From 20CM-2-65-7 sp963830455 (GTDB lineage Bacteria > Gemmatimonadota > Gemmatimonadetes > Gemmatimonadales > GWC2-71-9): a stretch of DNA of 64,000 nucleotides. A program made the position numbers and the translations under genes. Below are positions 7,952 to 17,553 of this stretch, one piece after another (the stretch's first letter is position 1; the number at the start of each line of letters is the position of its first letter). The notes beneath the pieces were generated by a model. That model made no database searches, was not told the origin of the DNA, and saw only the letters and a program-made list of their open reading frames with translations. Location of the stretch: contig CAWHMT010000002.1 in assembly GCA_963830455.1 (NCBI GenBank), forward strand, positions 682,001 to 746,000, read 5' to 3'.

Positions 7952-10948
7952 CTAATGTCCTGTGTTCTCGTCGCCCTCGCGCTCGTTACCCAGCGGCTGG
8001 TCCCCCTCCGCGAGCAGTCCCTCGAGTGTCGGGCCCAGCATCATAAGGATCTGAAGCGGCAGCGCGCTGGTGAAGGTATAGCGGTTGGCGGCCGGCCCAG
8101 AGACGTAGGCCGTGATGGCGCCGTAGAAACGGTCGCCAACAAAGAACACGACCGTCGCGGTCCGGTCGATCACCCGGTAGCTGACGAGCCCGTCCCGCCC
8201 CACCACGCGGAGCCGATTGTCGCCGGTCCCGGTCTTCGCGCCGATCAGGAGAGGCGAACCGGCGGCCGCGCGCACGGCGCCGAACGCGCGTCGCGCCGTG
8301 CCGCGCGTGACTCCAGCGACCATGGCGGCCCGCACGACCGCCGCGATTTCGGACGAGAGGACGCGTTCGCCGCGGGGTGCCGACCGACGCAGCACCGTCT
8401 CGTAAGGCGTGTTCGCGGCGAAGTGGAGCTCCTCCACGCGCTGGACCGGGTAACGGATCCCATCGTTGAGCAAGATGCCCACCAGCTCAGTGAGATCGTC
8501 TGGCCGGTCGGCGGAGCTGCCAATCGCGGTCGCGTAGGAGGGCACGAGCGTCTCGAACGGGTAGCCCAGGCGCCGCCACGCCCGATGGATCTCGCGGAAA
8601 GCCTCCGTCTCTGCGATCGAGCCGATCCGCCGGTTTTGCGCCCCAGGGCGCGCGGGCGGAAACAGCTCGCCATAGATCTCCTGACGAACGGAGGCGCTGG
8701 CGTCGAGCACATCCTGCTCGAGTGCCCCCGGATGGCGGTATAAGTACGCCGCCAGCCACAGCTCCAGCGGGTCCATGCCGGCGAGGCGCGCCCGATCGGA
8801 AATCGAGAATCCGATCGGGTCGGACCCGTCGTACAGCTCCGCGATCCGTGCCTCCGACAGGGCGGGGGCCCGGTCGACGACGGGGGACCGAAGGAAGTCG
8901 CTGAACTCGGCCAGTCCGGCCTCCGGCGTGAGGGAGCGGTACGCCCACGCGAGCTGCGTCCCGGACCGCCCGCGCCTCATGGCTTCCAGCACTGGCCCGG
9001 AGTCCGGGTCCGCGTACTTCTGGTAGAAATGCTCGATCAACTCACGCCCTTCTTCGCCGTCGGCCATGCGGTGGTCGCGGTCCCAGGTCGTCGCCGCCCG
9101 TTGACCTCGGAGCAGGTAGACACTGCCGGGCAGTCGATACACGTAGTAACGCACGATGTCCTGCATGATGCGAATGAACGGCAGGTTCACCGACCGGACG
9201 AACGCATCGCGGACGGAGAGGATCTGGTGGTCATCGCTGCTGTCGACGTTTCGGAACAGGTGATTATCGCCGCCCGTCAAGCTGTCGCTGGGACTGGCCG
9301 AGTAGGGGCGCGACATCGCGGCAGCGAGTATTCGATCGAGCGAGACGCCCGGGTTGGCGGCCAGATACGCCAGCGTCCACGCCGTAATCCAGTCGCCGGC
9401 GCCTACCGGCTCCGCGCGAAGATTCACAGCCGGCCGGCCGGCGTTCCGAAGGTAGAGTTGCTCCACGATTTCCAGGTAGCTGATCAGCGTGCGCAGCTTG
9501 GCGGTAGAGCCGAGCTCGAGCTTGCTACCCTCGTTCACATTGAACGGCGAGTCGAAGTTGTCCACCTGGACGCGGACCACGTTGCCGTTCTGGGTGCGCT
9601 CGCGCACCACGACGGCGTAGATGACGCGTGCCGGGTCGCCCCGGTCGATGACGCCGGAGGCCGGATCGGTCAGCCGCGCGAGGACGTTGGTGACTATCTC
9701 CTGCGCCCGAAGGTCCAGCGTCGTTCGCACCGTCAAGTCAAAGCGGTCCAGCTCATAGAGCGTGCCCACGCCCGTCACGCCGAGCAGCTCGCTCCGCACC
9801 GCGTCCGCGCCCTTTCGCTCCATGAATGAGATCCGGGGGACGTCCGGCGCGCGGCTGCGGAGCGTGAGGTCCACAGCCAGCGCAGCGTCACGCAGCTGCG
9901 TTGAGATGATTCCCTCGCGAGCTATGCGGCGGAGGTGTTGGTCCGTCAGCGTCCGCAGCTCGTCGCGTCCGTCCGGTTGCAAAAGCAGGTAGGACGGCCG
10001 GCGCTGCGCCAGCAACAGGGTGAGTACCTGGCGATAGGCGATGGCGCGGCGCGTCACGGCGGCGCAGTCGCAGGCCAGCAGACGATTCACCTCGTCCGGG
10101 TCAGCCCCGTACCATGCCCACAGCCCGTCGCCCAGACCGGTGACCTCACCGTGTCCCGCGATGGCCGCGAGCGGCACCGAGTTGAGGTAGTCGACGACGA
10201 TCCGGTGACGCGCGGCCTCCGTGTTCTCGCCGCTGAGGTACGCGCGCAGCGCGGCGGCTTCCATCTGAAGCAGTTTCTCCCCCCTCGAGCGTGTCCGGCC
10301 CTCCGTCGAGTGCCGGAACTTCTCGAGCTGCGTGGCCAACGTGCTCGCGCCGGGCACGGACCGGGTGCTGCCGAGCCGGCTCAGGCCCCACGCGACGCCC
10401 GCCCGCGCCATCCGCGGCCAATGGACCGACGGGTTGTGGTTCGGAAAGGCCGGATCGAGTAGCGCCCGGTCCTCGAGGAACAGCAGCGTCTGCCACACGA
10501 GGGGAGGGACGGAGTCGAGGGAGGAGTAGATCCGCCCGGGGTAGCGGGATACGAAGAGCGTCGCGCCGCGTCGATCCAGAATCCGAAGCCCCGCCTGCGT
10601 CTTTTCCCGGAAGATTGGTGACACACCGCGGTCCACCAGCTCGGCGAACCGTTGTGAGACGCGGACCTGCGCTACGATGTGGAAGTCCCGCTCGGATGCC
10701 GCCTGCAGCGCGGCTGGCAAGCGTGAATACCCGAAGCGGCGGTCATGCGGCCCGTCGCCCGGGAACCGGATCCGATCACTCGGTCCGTCACCGAGCGCGC
10801 TGGTCAAATGCGACGACTGGCCGGTGAAGTAGCGCGCCTGAAGCCACGACGCCCGAGCCTCGTCGCGCACGACGAGGCCGAGTAGCGCCAACAGCATCAA
10901 CAGAACCAGCGCCGTGGTCCTATATGGGAGTCTCCGCGGTCCTGTCAC
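7952..10948 (-). CDS. Class A penicillin-binding protein (glycosyltransferase GT51 plus transpeptidase)
   Basis: 998-residue bifunctional peptidoglycan synthase with one N-terminal membrane anchor (ALVLLMLLALLGLVV). GT51 region about residues 140-330: catalytic Glu in FLEDRAL (near 159) and GASTLATQLEKF. Transpeptidase region: SxxK as GSTAKL, SxN as SVNLPF, KTG as GAKTGTGDN, all present. The protein is longer than typical PBP1-type enzymes, with a large insertion between the SxN and KTG motifs. GTG start at 10948 preceded by GAGGAG at good spacing. The promoter at 11033-11072 points at this gene, which puts wall synthesis in the shared stress regulon proposed here. Confidence 0.9.
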   Translation of the reverse strand: MTGPRRLPYRTTALVLLMLLALLGLVVRDEARASWLQARYFTGQSSHLTSALGDGPSDRIRFPGDGPHDRRFGYSRLPAALQAASERDFHIVAQVRVSQRFAELVDRGVSPIFREKTQAGLRILDRRGATLFVSRYPGRIYSSLDSVPPLVWQTLLFLEDRALLDPAFPNHNPSVHWPRMARAGVAWGLSRLGSTRSVPGASTLATQLEKFRHSTEGRTRSRGEKLLQMEAAALRAYLSGENTEAARHRIVVDYLNSVPLAAIAGHGEVTGLGDGLWAWYGADPDEVNRLLACDCAAVTRRAIAYRQVLTLLLAQRRPSYLLLQPDGRDELRTLTDQHLRRIAREGIISTQLRDAALAVDLTLRSRAPDVPRISFMERKGADAVRSELLGVTGVGTLYELDRFDLTVRTTLDLRAQEIVTNVLARLTDPASGVIDRGDPARVIYAVVVRERTQNGNVVRVQVDNFDSPFNVNEGSKLELGSTAKLRTLISYLEIVEQLYLRNAGRPAVNLRAEPVGAGDWITAWTLAYLAANPGVSLDRILAAAMSRPYSASPSDSLTGGDNHLFRNVDSSDDHQILSVRDAFVRSVNLPFIRIMQDIVRYYVYRLPGSVYLLRGQRAATTWDRDHRMADGEEGRELIEHFYQKYADPDSGPVLEAMRRGRSGTQLAWAYRSLTPEAGLAEFSDFLRSPVVDRAPALSEARIAELYDGSDPIGFSISDRARLAGMDPLELWLAAYLYRHPGALEQDVLDASASVRQEIYGELFPPARPGAQNRRIGSIAETEAFREIHRAWRRLGYPFETLVPSYATAIGSSADRPDDLTELVGILLNDGIRYPVQRVEELHFAANTPYETVLRRSAPRGERVLSSEIAAVVRAAMVAGVTRGTARRAFGAVRAAAGSPLLIGAKTGTGDNRLRVVGRDGLVSYRVIDRTATVVFFVGDRFYGAITAYVSGPAANRYTFTSALPLQILMMLGPTLEGLLAEGDQPLGNEREGDENTGH

Positions 10949-11267
10949 TGTAGCTCCTCACGGCCATCACCGTCGACGTCCTAACTCGGCATGGCCGGGA
11001 ATAGGATGCCTGGGCGTACGCTCTGATCGTGAGGTATAGAACGGGGGACGTCTGGCGGGTATCGCACAACGATGGGAAAGACGTGTTATAGCCCGATGCG
11101 GTATGAACCCTGCGATTGATGACTCGAAGGAACGAGGGAGGCCCTACCTCACACGCGGTACGTCTCCTTCCATCCCTGCGAACGATACCGGCCGGGCGCA
11201 ATCTGGTCCATTCTCCATGACGTCGAGATCGGCGTGAGGCAGAACCACACCCAGTGAGGATACTCCC
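10949..11267. other. Divergent intergenic region between PBP and OmpA lipoprotein (319 bp, no gene seen)
   Basis: No credible coding sequence. It holds the leftward promoter at 11033-11072 and its upstream box at 11092-11103 (TACCGCATCGGG on the minus strand). The rest is unassigned leader of the OmpA-family lipoprotein, whose own promoter I could not pick out. Confidence 0.6.
11033..11072 (-). promoter_or_regulatory. Shared stress-type promoter, copy A (class A PBP)
   Basis: On the minus strand: TCGTTGTGCGATA, then 21 nt, then the -10-like TATACC, about 85 nt before the PBP start. A second conserved box, TACCGCATCGGG, sits exactly 19 nt further upstream, as in copies B and C. There is no normal -35 hexamer at 17 nt, so activation by a regulator bound to the TGCGATA box is inferred. 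Confidence 0.7.
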
Positions 11268-11921
11268 ATGAAACGGTCCCTAGCACGTGTACTCATGTTG
11301 GCCGCCCTGGTGCCGCTGCCGGCCGGCTGCGCTACGAAGGCACAAACCGGCGCGATCATCGGCGCGGGGGCCGGTGGCGCCGCAGGCGCCGCCATCGGCA
11401 AGGCCACGGGCTCGACGGTGCGCGGGGCCATCATCGGTGCAGCCGTCGGCGGCGCTGCTGGTGCGATCATCGGCGATCAGATGGACAAGCAGGCCCAGGA
11501 GCTCGCGTACGAGCTGCCCGGGGCCACGGTGCAGCGCATCGGCGAGGGCATTGCGGTGACGTTCCCCGAGGGGCTGCTGTTCGGGTACGACTCCGATCAG
11601 CTCACGCCCGCGGCGCGCGACAATCTACGCAGGTTTGCGGCAAGTCTGAAAAAGTATCCGCACACGAGGACCCTGATCGTGGGTCACACGGACTCGGACG
11701 GCAGCTCGGCGTACAACATGGATTTGTCGAACCGGCGGGCGTTCTCGGCAGCGAACTTTGTCTGCGGGGAGGGAGTCGATCGCGCCCGCGTCACCACGGC
11801 GGGCCGCGGCGAGACCGAGCCGATCGCCACGAACGGCGAAGACGAGGGTCGGCGGCAGAATCGGCGCGTGGAGATCGCGATCTACGCAACTGCGGCGAGC
11901 GGCGGCGGATCGGGAAACTAA
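11268..11921 (+). CDS. OmpA-family lipoprotein with glycine zipper
   Basis: 217 residues. Lipobox PAGC after a short signal peptide; a glycine-zipper segment (about 26-70, repeated GAAxGG/AAIG) that probably inserts in a membrane; a C-terminal OmpA peptidoglycan-binding domain (about 90-210) with FGYDSDQLTPAARDNL, GHTDSDG and the NRRVEI end motif. This is the YiaD/Pal-like architecture, tethering outer membrane to wall. ATG start with GAGGA upstream. It is divergent from the PBP and sits next to an M15 peptidase, in keeping with a wall-maintenance block. Confidence 0.9.
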   Translation: MKRSLARVLMLAALVPLPAGCATKAQTGAIIGAGAGGAAGAAIGKATGSTVRGAIIGAAVGGAAGAIIGDQMDKQAQELAYELPGATVQRIGEGIAVTFPEGLLFGYDSDQLTPAARDNLRRFAASLKKYPHTRTLIVGHTDSDGSSAYNMDLSNRRAFSAANFVCGEGVDRARVTTAGRGETEPIATNGEDEGRRQNRRVEIAIYATAASGGGSGN

Positions 11922-11925
11922 ACTC

Positions 11926-12858
11926 TCACCACCGCGCCTTGCGGTCCCGAACGTCGACGTGGACAAAAGGGCCGTGCGCGGTCGTCGCGCGATACTTGCC
12001 CAGCCCCCCGATCAGCCCCTGCGCCTCCGGTCGGGCGGCGGCAGCATCGATCAGCCGATAGAGCACCTCGGCGTCGCGAATATCGCTGCGTCCGTCGCCC
12101 GTGATGTCGTCCATCCTGCCGTCCCCGTTCTCGTCAATGAAGATGTCCGCAGCCGCGCCCCACTGGTGCTGGCTGTAGCGCACATTGCCGAGCGACTGGT
12201 TGTAGGCCGGGGTGCGGTACCCGCTCATGACGTGGAACGTGGTCACCTGATAGCCGGCGGCGTTCACCCGTTCGAGGACATGCTCGAGGGCGGCGAGCAG
12301 TCGCTCGTTCAGCACGACGTACCTCCGGGAGCCGGCCGGCTGCTTGCATAGGAACTGCTTGAGCCGGAAGTGGGGGGAGACCAGGACGTCTTCGTTCTCC
12401 CGCGTGACCTCGACGAAGCCGCCCGGTGGGTTTCGGGGGTACCGGCCGATCCGATAGCCGTTCAGGAGCTCGCCCTCGAGCCGGTCGTACGGGACCACGA
12501 CAAACGCCTGCAGCGTGACCGAGTCGCTCCCGTCTGGAGCAACCACCTGGATGGGATAGAGGCCCGGCGCGGGCGGCGCTGTCCACGCCCAGCGCCCGGC
12601 GCCCAGCGGCACGAGCCGGCCGGCCGCCGGCCGCGCGACGTAACCCGATCCCGGGTTGCGGTCCACCACTTCGAGAGTCACGGTCTCGCCCGGGAGCACC
12701 GTCAACGCTCTCACCCGGTCGGGCGAGATCACGTTCCGGTACCGGACCGCGAATCCAGGCGGCACGGCCGCCGGCTCCTTGGCAGGTCGAGCTGCGGCGA
12801 CGAAAGTGAGCGCGCCGAGCGCCAGCGCCGGGTATGCGATCCTATGGCTTGGTACCAT
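11926..12858 (-). CDS. Exported M15-family peptidase (D,D- or L,D-carboxypeptidase-like)
   Basis: 310 residues with an N-terminal signal peptide (ALALGALTFVAAARPA), an Ig-like middle region, and a C-terminal M15_3-type peptidase domain. Zinc and catalytic motifs are visible: SGYRTPAYN, SQHQWGAAADIF (His and Asp ligands) and HGPFVHVDVR. An inserted DENGDGRMDD / TGDGRSD stretch looks like Ca-binding EF/dockerin-type loops. The ATG at 12858 gives a normal signal peptide; an ATG at 12894 in frame would add 12 residues. Likely trims peptidoglycan side chains in the periplasm (inference). Confidence 0.8.
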   Translation of the reverse strand: MVPSHRIAYPALALGALTFVAAARPAKEPAAVPPGFAVRYRNVISPDRVRALTVLPGETVTLEVVDRNPGSGYVARPAAGRLVPLGAGRWAWTAPPAPGLYPIQVVAPDGSDSVTLQAFVVVPYDRLEGELLNGYRIGRYPRNPPGGFVEVTRENEDVLVSPHFRLKQFLCKQPAGSRRYVVLNERLLAALEHVLERVNAAGYQVTTFHVMSGYRTPAYNQSLGNVRYSQHQWGAAADIFIDENGDGRMDDITGDGRSDIRDAEVLYRLIDAAAARPEAQGLIGGLGKYRATTAHGPFVHVDVRDRKARW

Positions 12859-12932
12859 GGTCGCAATGGTAACAGGTTTCGCGGGCAGAGTCATGCTCGC
12901 GAGGTAGACCTACTCATCCTTTTGGTGTAGGG

Positions 12933-13220
12933 CTAGCGGCCCCGATCTTGCGGCAGGCTTCGGCCACGGCGTTCGGCACGAGCAGCCGCGATCCCCGCCG
13001 CCACCGCGGCGACGAGGGCCGCGCGGCCGGCGGCGCGCAACACTCGCCCCGTCCTTGTGAGCGTCTGCTTGAGACGCCGCCGCCGGTCCTCGGATTCGAC
13101 GCGTTTCCGGGCCTCCTCCAGCAGGCGGTCGGCCTCGCGCGCCGCGACCAGCGACCATTGTTTAGCTCGTCGTGCGGCGCGTACCGCCGCACTTATGAAG
13201 CGGTCTGTTCGTGTTGCCAT
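12933..13220 (-). CDS. Small basic protein with coiled coil and one membrane segment
   Basis: 95 residues: an Arg/Lys- and Glu-rich helical half (about 10-60; EADRLLEEARKRVESEDRRRR) followed by a hydrophobic Ala/Val helix (RAALVAAVAAGIAAA) and a basic tail. Function unknown. ATG at 13220 with GGAGG upstream; it overlaps the end of the cyclase gene by 28 bp, so it is the last gene of the AI-2E permease, hybrid kinase, cyclase operon. Confidence 0.65.
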   Translation of the reverse strand: MATRTDRFISAAVRAARRAKQWSLVAAREADRLLEEARKRVESEDRRRRLKQTLTRTGRVLRAAGRAALVAAVAAGIAAARAERRGRSLPQDRGR

Positions 13221-14326
13221 GACTCGGACCCTCCTTTGGTTGTGTGCCGCCCGCCAACGAACCATGTCTTCATCTCGCCCTTCCCCTCGACCTCGAGCGT
13301 ACCGCGCTCCTCGAGCAGGAATGGCGCGCCCAATAGTTCTCGAGTGCTCTCCGACACTTGCACGCGTCCAGCCACGCCATGGGATTCCATCCGGCTGGCG
13401 ACATTCACGGCGTCTCCCCAGACATCGTAGAGGTACTGGCGCTTGCCGATGACGCCGGCCACGACCGCTCCGGTCGCGATGCCGATGCGCACCTGGAGCG
13501 CATGGCCGCTGCGCTCATTGAAGCGGTCCAGGGCGTCAACCATGTCCAGCGACAGGTGCGCCGCCCGCGTCGCATGATCGCCGGCGGCAACGGGCACGCC
13601 GGCGGCGGCCATGTAGGAATTCCCGAGTGTTTTGACTTTCTTGAGGCCGCGCGCCTTCGCCAGGCCGTCGAAGCCGGTGAAGATCTCCTCGAGAATGAGC
13701 GCCAGGTTCTCGGGGCTCGCCGCTGGGGTCAGCTCGCTGAACCCCACGATGTCCGCGATCACGACGGTGACGTCCGTAAAGCTGTCCGCCGAGACGTCTG
13801 GGCGCGCCTGCAGCCGCGCGGCAATGGAATCCGGCGGTACATGCAGAGCCAGTCGCTCAGACAGCTTCCGTTCCGCCACGACTTGATCGAACAGCGTCTT
13901 CAGCTCGTCGTTCTTGCGGCGGATCTCGACGTGCAGCAGCCGGACCTCGAGCATGTTGCGGACGCGGGTCAGGACCTCGGCGACGTCGAACGGCTTGCTG
14001 ATGAAGTCCTTCGCGCCGGCCTTGAGGGCGCGGAGCTTGTGATCCGGCTGGGCGGTGATTACAAGGACCGGCAGATAGCCGGCTGTTTCGATCTCCTTCA
14101 GCCCCTCCATCACCTGGAATCCGTCCATGCCGGGCATTTGGAGATCGAGCAGGATCAGATCGTAGCGATGCTTCTCGTGCAGCGCACGCACCGCACGCGG
14201 ATCGAGCGTGGACGTGACCGAGGTATAGCCGGCGCCGCCGAGCATGCGCTCGAGCAGCAGGACGTTCGCCGGCTGATCGTCCACGACGAGGATCTTGGCT
14301 TGGAGGATATCGGTGGCATCACGCAT
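13193..14326 (-). CDS. Response regulator fused to a class III nucleotidyl cyclase
   Basis: 377 residues: REC domain (1-120; phospho-acceptor Asp near 61 in LILLDLQMPG, Lys in ISKPFD), a helical linker, then a class III adenylate/guanylate cyclase domain (about 175-360). Seen: first metal Asp in IADIVGF (192); Lys and Asp positions typical of ATP specificity (LKKVK, YDVWGD); transition-state Asn and Arg in GDAVNVASRM. The second metal Asp, normally in GDxYM, is Asn (LGNSYM, about 236), so activity may be altered. Its ATG overlaps the hybrid kinase stop by 8 bases, so that kinase is the likely partner. Confidence 0.85.
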   Translation of the reverse strand: MRDATDILQAKILVVDDQPANVLLLERMLGGAGYTSVTSTLDPRAVRALHEKHRYDLILLDLQMPGMDGFQVMEGLKEIETAGYLPVLVITAQPDHKLRALKAGAKDFISKPFDVAEVLTRVRNMLEVRLLHVEIRRKNDELKTLFDQVVAERKLSERLALHVPPDSIAARLQARPDVSADSFTDVTVVIADIVGFSELTPAASPENLALILEEIFTGFDGLAKARGLKKVKTLGNSYMAAAGVPVAAGDHATRAAHLSLDMVDALDRFNERSGHALQVRIGIATGAVVAGVIGKRQYLYDVWGDAVNVASRMESHGVAGRVQVSESTRELLGAPFLLEERGTLEVEGKGEMKTWFVGGRHTTKGGSESWQHEQTAS

Positions 14327-16358
14327 GGGCGTGCGCGGACTGGAGCGCGGCGTCCAGCGCCTCCAAGAACTCGTTGACCTTGATCGGTTTGGTGAGGTAC
14401 GAGAAGAATCCTGCCGTGAGCCCTTTCGCGATGTCGCGCGGCATCGCATTGGCGCTGAGGGCGACGATCGGGATGTGTGCGGTCGCCGGGTCGTCGCGCA
14501 GGATCTTCAAGGCCTCGATACCGCTGATGCCCGGCAGATTGATGTCCATCAGGATCACGTCCGGCTGATGCGCGCGCGCGAGCTGAATACCCTGATTGCC
14601 GTCGACGGCGGTCAGCAGGCGCAGGGTGGGGCGGCGCGCGATCAGCTGCTCGACCAGCTTCAGATTCGCCGGGTTGTCCTCGACGTAGAGCAGGGTGCGC
14701 AGCGGGGTCCCGGGCCCGTCGGGGTGGGCAACGGCCGCAGGCTCGACCAGTGGCGCGTCGAGCTGCGGCGCGGCAGCCGCGCCTACCTCGCACCAAAACA
14801 CGCTTCCCTCACCGACGCGGCTCTCGACGCCGAGGACACCGCCCATCAGCTCGACCAGTCGCTTGCTCATCACGAGACCGATGCCGGTGCCCTGCTCGGC
14901 GCCGTGTTCCTGCCCCAGACGATTGAACGGCTGGAACAGCTGCGCCAGCTTCTCGGGCGGCAATCCCGCGCCCGTGTCACGCACATTGACCCGGATTCGC
15001 TCGGCCGTGCTGCCGGCGAGATCTACGACGACCGTGCCGCCGGCCTTGTTGTACTTGATCGCGTTGGACAGGAGATTGATGAGCACCTGTTTGAGACGCG
15101 TGCGGTCGACCGCCACGTAGCACGGGACCTCGAAAGACGGGAAGGTCATGCGGATGCCGCGGGGTTGGGCCTGCGACTCGATCATGGCCTGGCACTCGAG
15201 GAGAACTTCCGCCAGGGACGTCGGCTCCGGCGACAGCGAGAGCTTCCCGGACTCGATCTGTGCCAGGTCGAGAATCTCGTTGATCAGCTCCAACAGATAC
15301 CATCCCGCCCGCAGAATCTCCGCGATGCTCGCCTTCTGGGAGGGCGTCGCCGGCGTGACTTCGGAATCCATCAGTTGAGCGAAGCCGAGGATCGCGTTGA
15401 GCGGTGAGCGCAGCTCGTGGCTCATGCTGGACAGGAACTCGGACTTGGCGAGGTTGGCCTTTTCGGCGGCGCGCTTGGCTTGGGTCAAGGTTTGCTCGAC
15501 CTGCCGGCGCTCGGTCAGGTCGCGGGTCAACTTCGCGAACCCGCGGGCGTTCCCGGCGGGATCGCGAATAGCGGTGAAGACCACGTTTGCCCAGAATAGC
15601 GATCCATCTTTGCGCAGCCGCCACCCCTCGACTTCGAATCGCCCCTGGGCCGCCGCTGCGTCCAGGTCGCGCTGCGGCGTGCCGTGCGTGACCTCTGCCG
15701 GGGGATAGAACAGGGAGAAATGCTGGCCCACGATCTCTTCGGCGGAGTAGCCCTTGATCCGCTGCGCGCCGGTGTTCCAGCTCACCACCCGACCCTCGGA
15801 ATCCAGCATCACGATGGCGGCGTCCGTGACGCTCTCCACCATCAACCGGAATCCTTCTTCGGTCCAGCGCAACTTCTCTTCGACCTGCTTGCGCGCCGTG
15901 TTGTCGGTGCCGATCAGCAGATAGCCGATGATGCCACCCTGTGCGTCGCGCAGCGCCGTAACGGACACGACCGCCGGGAAGCGGCTGCCATCCTTGCGGA
16001 TGTAGGTGAGCTCGTAGATGTCCTCGATGCCGCGCGAGGCCTTGAACACCAACGCTTCGAAGCCCGGCGTAATCGGCGTGCCGAGCTCGACACTGAGCGC
16101 TTTAGCGCGCGCGATCACTTCCTGTGGATCGGAAATGTCGGCCGGTGTGATCTTGTTCATCACTTCGGTGGCGGCGTAGCCCAGCATTCGTTCGGCGCCG
16201 ACGTTGAAGATCTGGATCACGCCGCTCGCGTCAGTGGCGATACTCGAGAAGTTGGCGCTGTTGAAGATCGCGTCCTGGAGGGCTCCCGTTTTTAGCGTGG
16301 TGACGGCCTCCACCGTCGACGCGGTCGCGGCACGCGAGGCGCGGGGTGTGGTGATCAT
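14319..16358 (-). CDS. Hybrid sensor histidine kinase (PAS-PAS-HisKA-HATPase-REC)
   Basis: 679 residues without clear membrane segments, so probably cytoplasmic. Two PAS domains (about 30-160 and 165-285), HisKA with SMSHELRSPLN (His near 314), HATPase with N, G1 and G2 boxes (NLLSNAIKY, DTGAGL, GTGIGL), and a C-terminal REC with Asp in VILMDINLPG and Lys in LTKPIK. It follows the AI-2E-type permease with a 4-base ATGA overlap and precedes the REC-cyclase with an 8-base overlap, implying a phosphorelay to the cyclase. The signal is unknown. Confidence 0.92.
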   Translation of the reverse strand: MITTPRASRAATASTVEAVTTLKTGALQDAIFNSANFSSIATDASGVIQIFNVGAERMLGYAATEVMNKITPADISDPQEVIARAKALSVELGTPITPGFEALVFKASRGIEDIYELTYIRKDGSRFPAVVSVTALRDAQGGIIGYLLIGTDNTARKQVEEKLRWTEEGFRLMVESVTDAAIVMLDSEGRVVSWNTGAQRIKGYSAEEIVGQHFSLFYPPAEVTHGTPQRDLDAAAAQGRFEVEGWRLRKDGSLFWANVVFTAIRDPAGNARGFAKLTRDLTERRQVEQTLTQAKRAAEKANLAKSEFLSSMSHELRSPLNAILGFAQLMDSEVTPATPSQKASIAEILRAGWYLLELINEILDLAQIESGKLSLSPEPTSLAEVLLECQAMIESQAQPRGIRMTFPSFEVPCYVAVDRTRLKQVLINLLSNAIKYNKAGGTVVVDLAGSTAERIRVNVRDTGAGLPPEKLAQLFQPFNRLGQEHGAEQGTGIGLVMSKRLVELMGGVLGVESRVGEGSVFWCEVGAAAAPQLDAPLVEPAAVAHPDGPGTPLRTLLYVEDNPANLKLVEQLIARRPTLRLLTAVDGNQGIQLARAHQPDVILMDINLPGISGIEALKILRDDPATAHIPIVALSANAMPRDIAKGLTAGFFSYLTKPIKVNEFLEALDAALQSAHAHA

Positions 16359-17553
16359 CGCTCGACTCCCGTTGAGGCCTTCTCGGCGTCCTCGGCGTCC
16401 GCGTCTCGAATGTCGTGCGCGAGGTGCTTCGCGATCCGCCCCGCTTCCGGGGCGGTCGCCCCGGCACTCATCCGCTCGTAGGTGGCTTCGGTCTTGGCGT
16501 TGCGGGCCTGTGCCGAGCGGTCATCGCTGTCATCCCCCGGCAGGTCCACCCGCAGCTCCGCCAGCATCATCTGCAGCCCTGCGGCGATCGGGAGCGCCAG
16601 CAGCGCCCCGATCACGCCGAGCAGGAGGCCGCCGGCGAGCAGCGCCAGGACCACGGTGACTGGAGAGAGGCGTAACGCGCGCCCGTAGACCTTCGGAATC
16701 AGGATGCGATTCTCGATCTCCTGATAGATGAAGAGGGCCACCAACACCACGAGGCCCGTGGACATTCCCTTTGAGAACGCAACGAGCACGGCGGGAGCAG
16801 TGGCCAGCAACGCCCCGATGAACGGAATCACGTCCACGACCGCCGCGAACAGGGCGAGCGAGAGGGCGTTGGGGACGCCGCAAATGACCAGCAGCAGATA
16901 GGTGAACACGCCGACCGCCACCGACGTGATGAGCTGGCCGCGCATGTAGCCGCCGACGATCGCCTCCAGGTTCTGGAGGATACGCGCCAGCCGCATATGG
17001 TAGTCGCGCGGCACGATGGCGTAGAGCGCACCCTGCATCCGCTTGCCGTCGGCGAGGAGGTAGAACGACAGGAACAAAGTGGTCACGGCCCAGGCGAGCG
17101 CTTTCAGGGCCTCGGGCGTGTAGCCCACCAGGCCGTTCTCGATGCGGGTGAACGTCTGCTCCAACCCCGCGTGCTGTAACGCCCGCGCCAGTGGCGCCGT
17201 GAAATCACGCTGCTGGAGCAGGGCGATCAATTGCTCGCGCTGCTGCGGCGCGTCGCGCACGATCTGCGCGAGCTGCTCGAGAAAGGGGGGACGGTTAGGA
17301 AGATCAACAGGGACATCGCGAGGAGCAGTCCGATAAATATTAGGCTGAGTGCGTACAGGCGCTTGATGCCGCGCCGCTCCAGCCACTCGACAAGCGGATT
17401 GAATGTGCCTGCGAACACGAGCGCCACGACCAGCAGCACGACGATCGCCCGCAGCTGCAGGAACAACCACACGCCCACGATCGTCGCCAGGATCCACGCG
17501 ATCGAGCGTGGAGAGATCTCGAAGCGGACGAGGGTGGTAGTCTGCGCCGGCAT
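16355..17553 (-). CDS. AI-2E family transporter (PerM-like), interrupted by a one-base frameshift
   Basis: Multi-pass membrane protein of the AI-2E/PerM permease family. The N-terminal part (MPAQTTTLVRF, then helices through LLIFLTVPPF) is in one frame and the rest, from PPFLEQLAQIV on, is in another. The break is at the run of six C (minus strand) at about 17285; a seventh C would give one 399-residue protein reading TVPPFLEQL. The C-terminal half shows family stretches such as VDVIPFIGALLA, ENRILIPKVYGRAL and LPIAAGL. The ATG at 17553 has GAGG seven bases upstream; 17559 is an alternative. A sequencing error at a homopolymer is likelier than a true pseudogene. Confidence 0.8.

Noticed and set aside
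7823..8743. Plus-strand reading frame with MSCVLVALALVTQRLV as a second small membrane gene
   Set aside because: After the first residues it becomes antisense of the PBP; only the short DNA similarity to 4314-4361 is kept as a finding.
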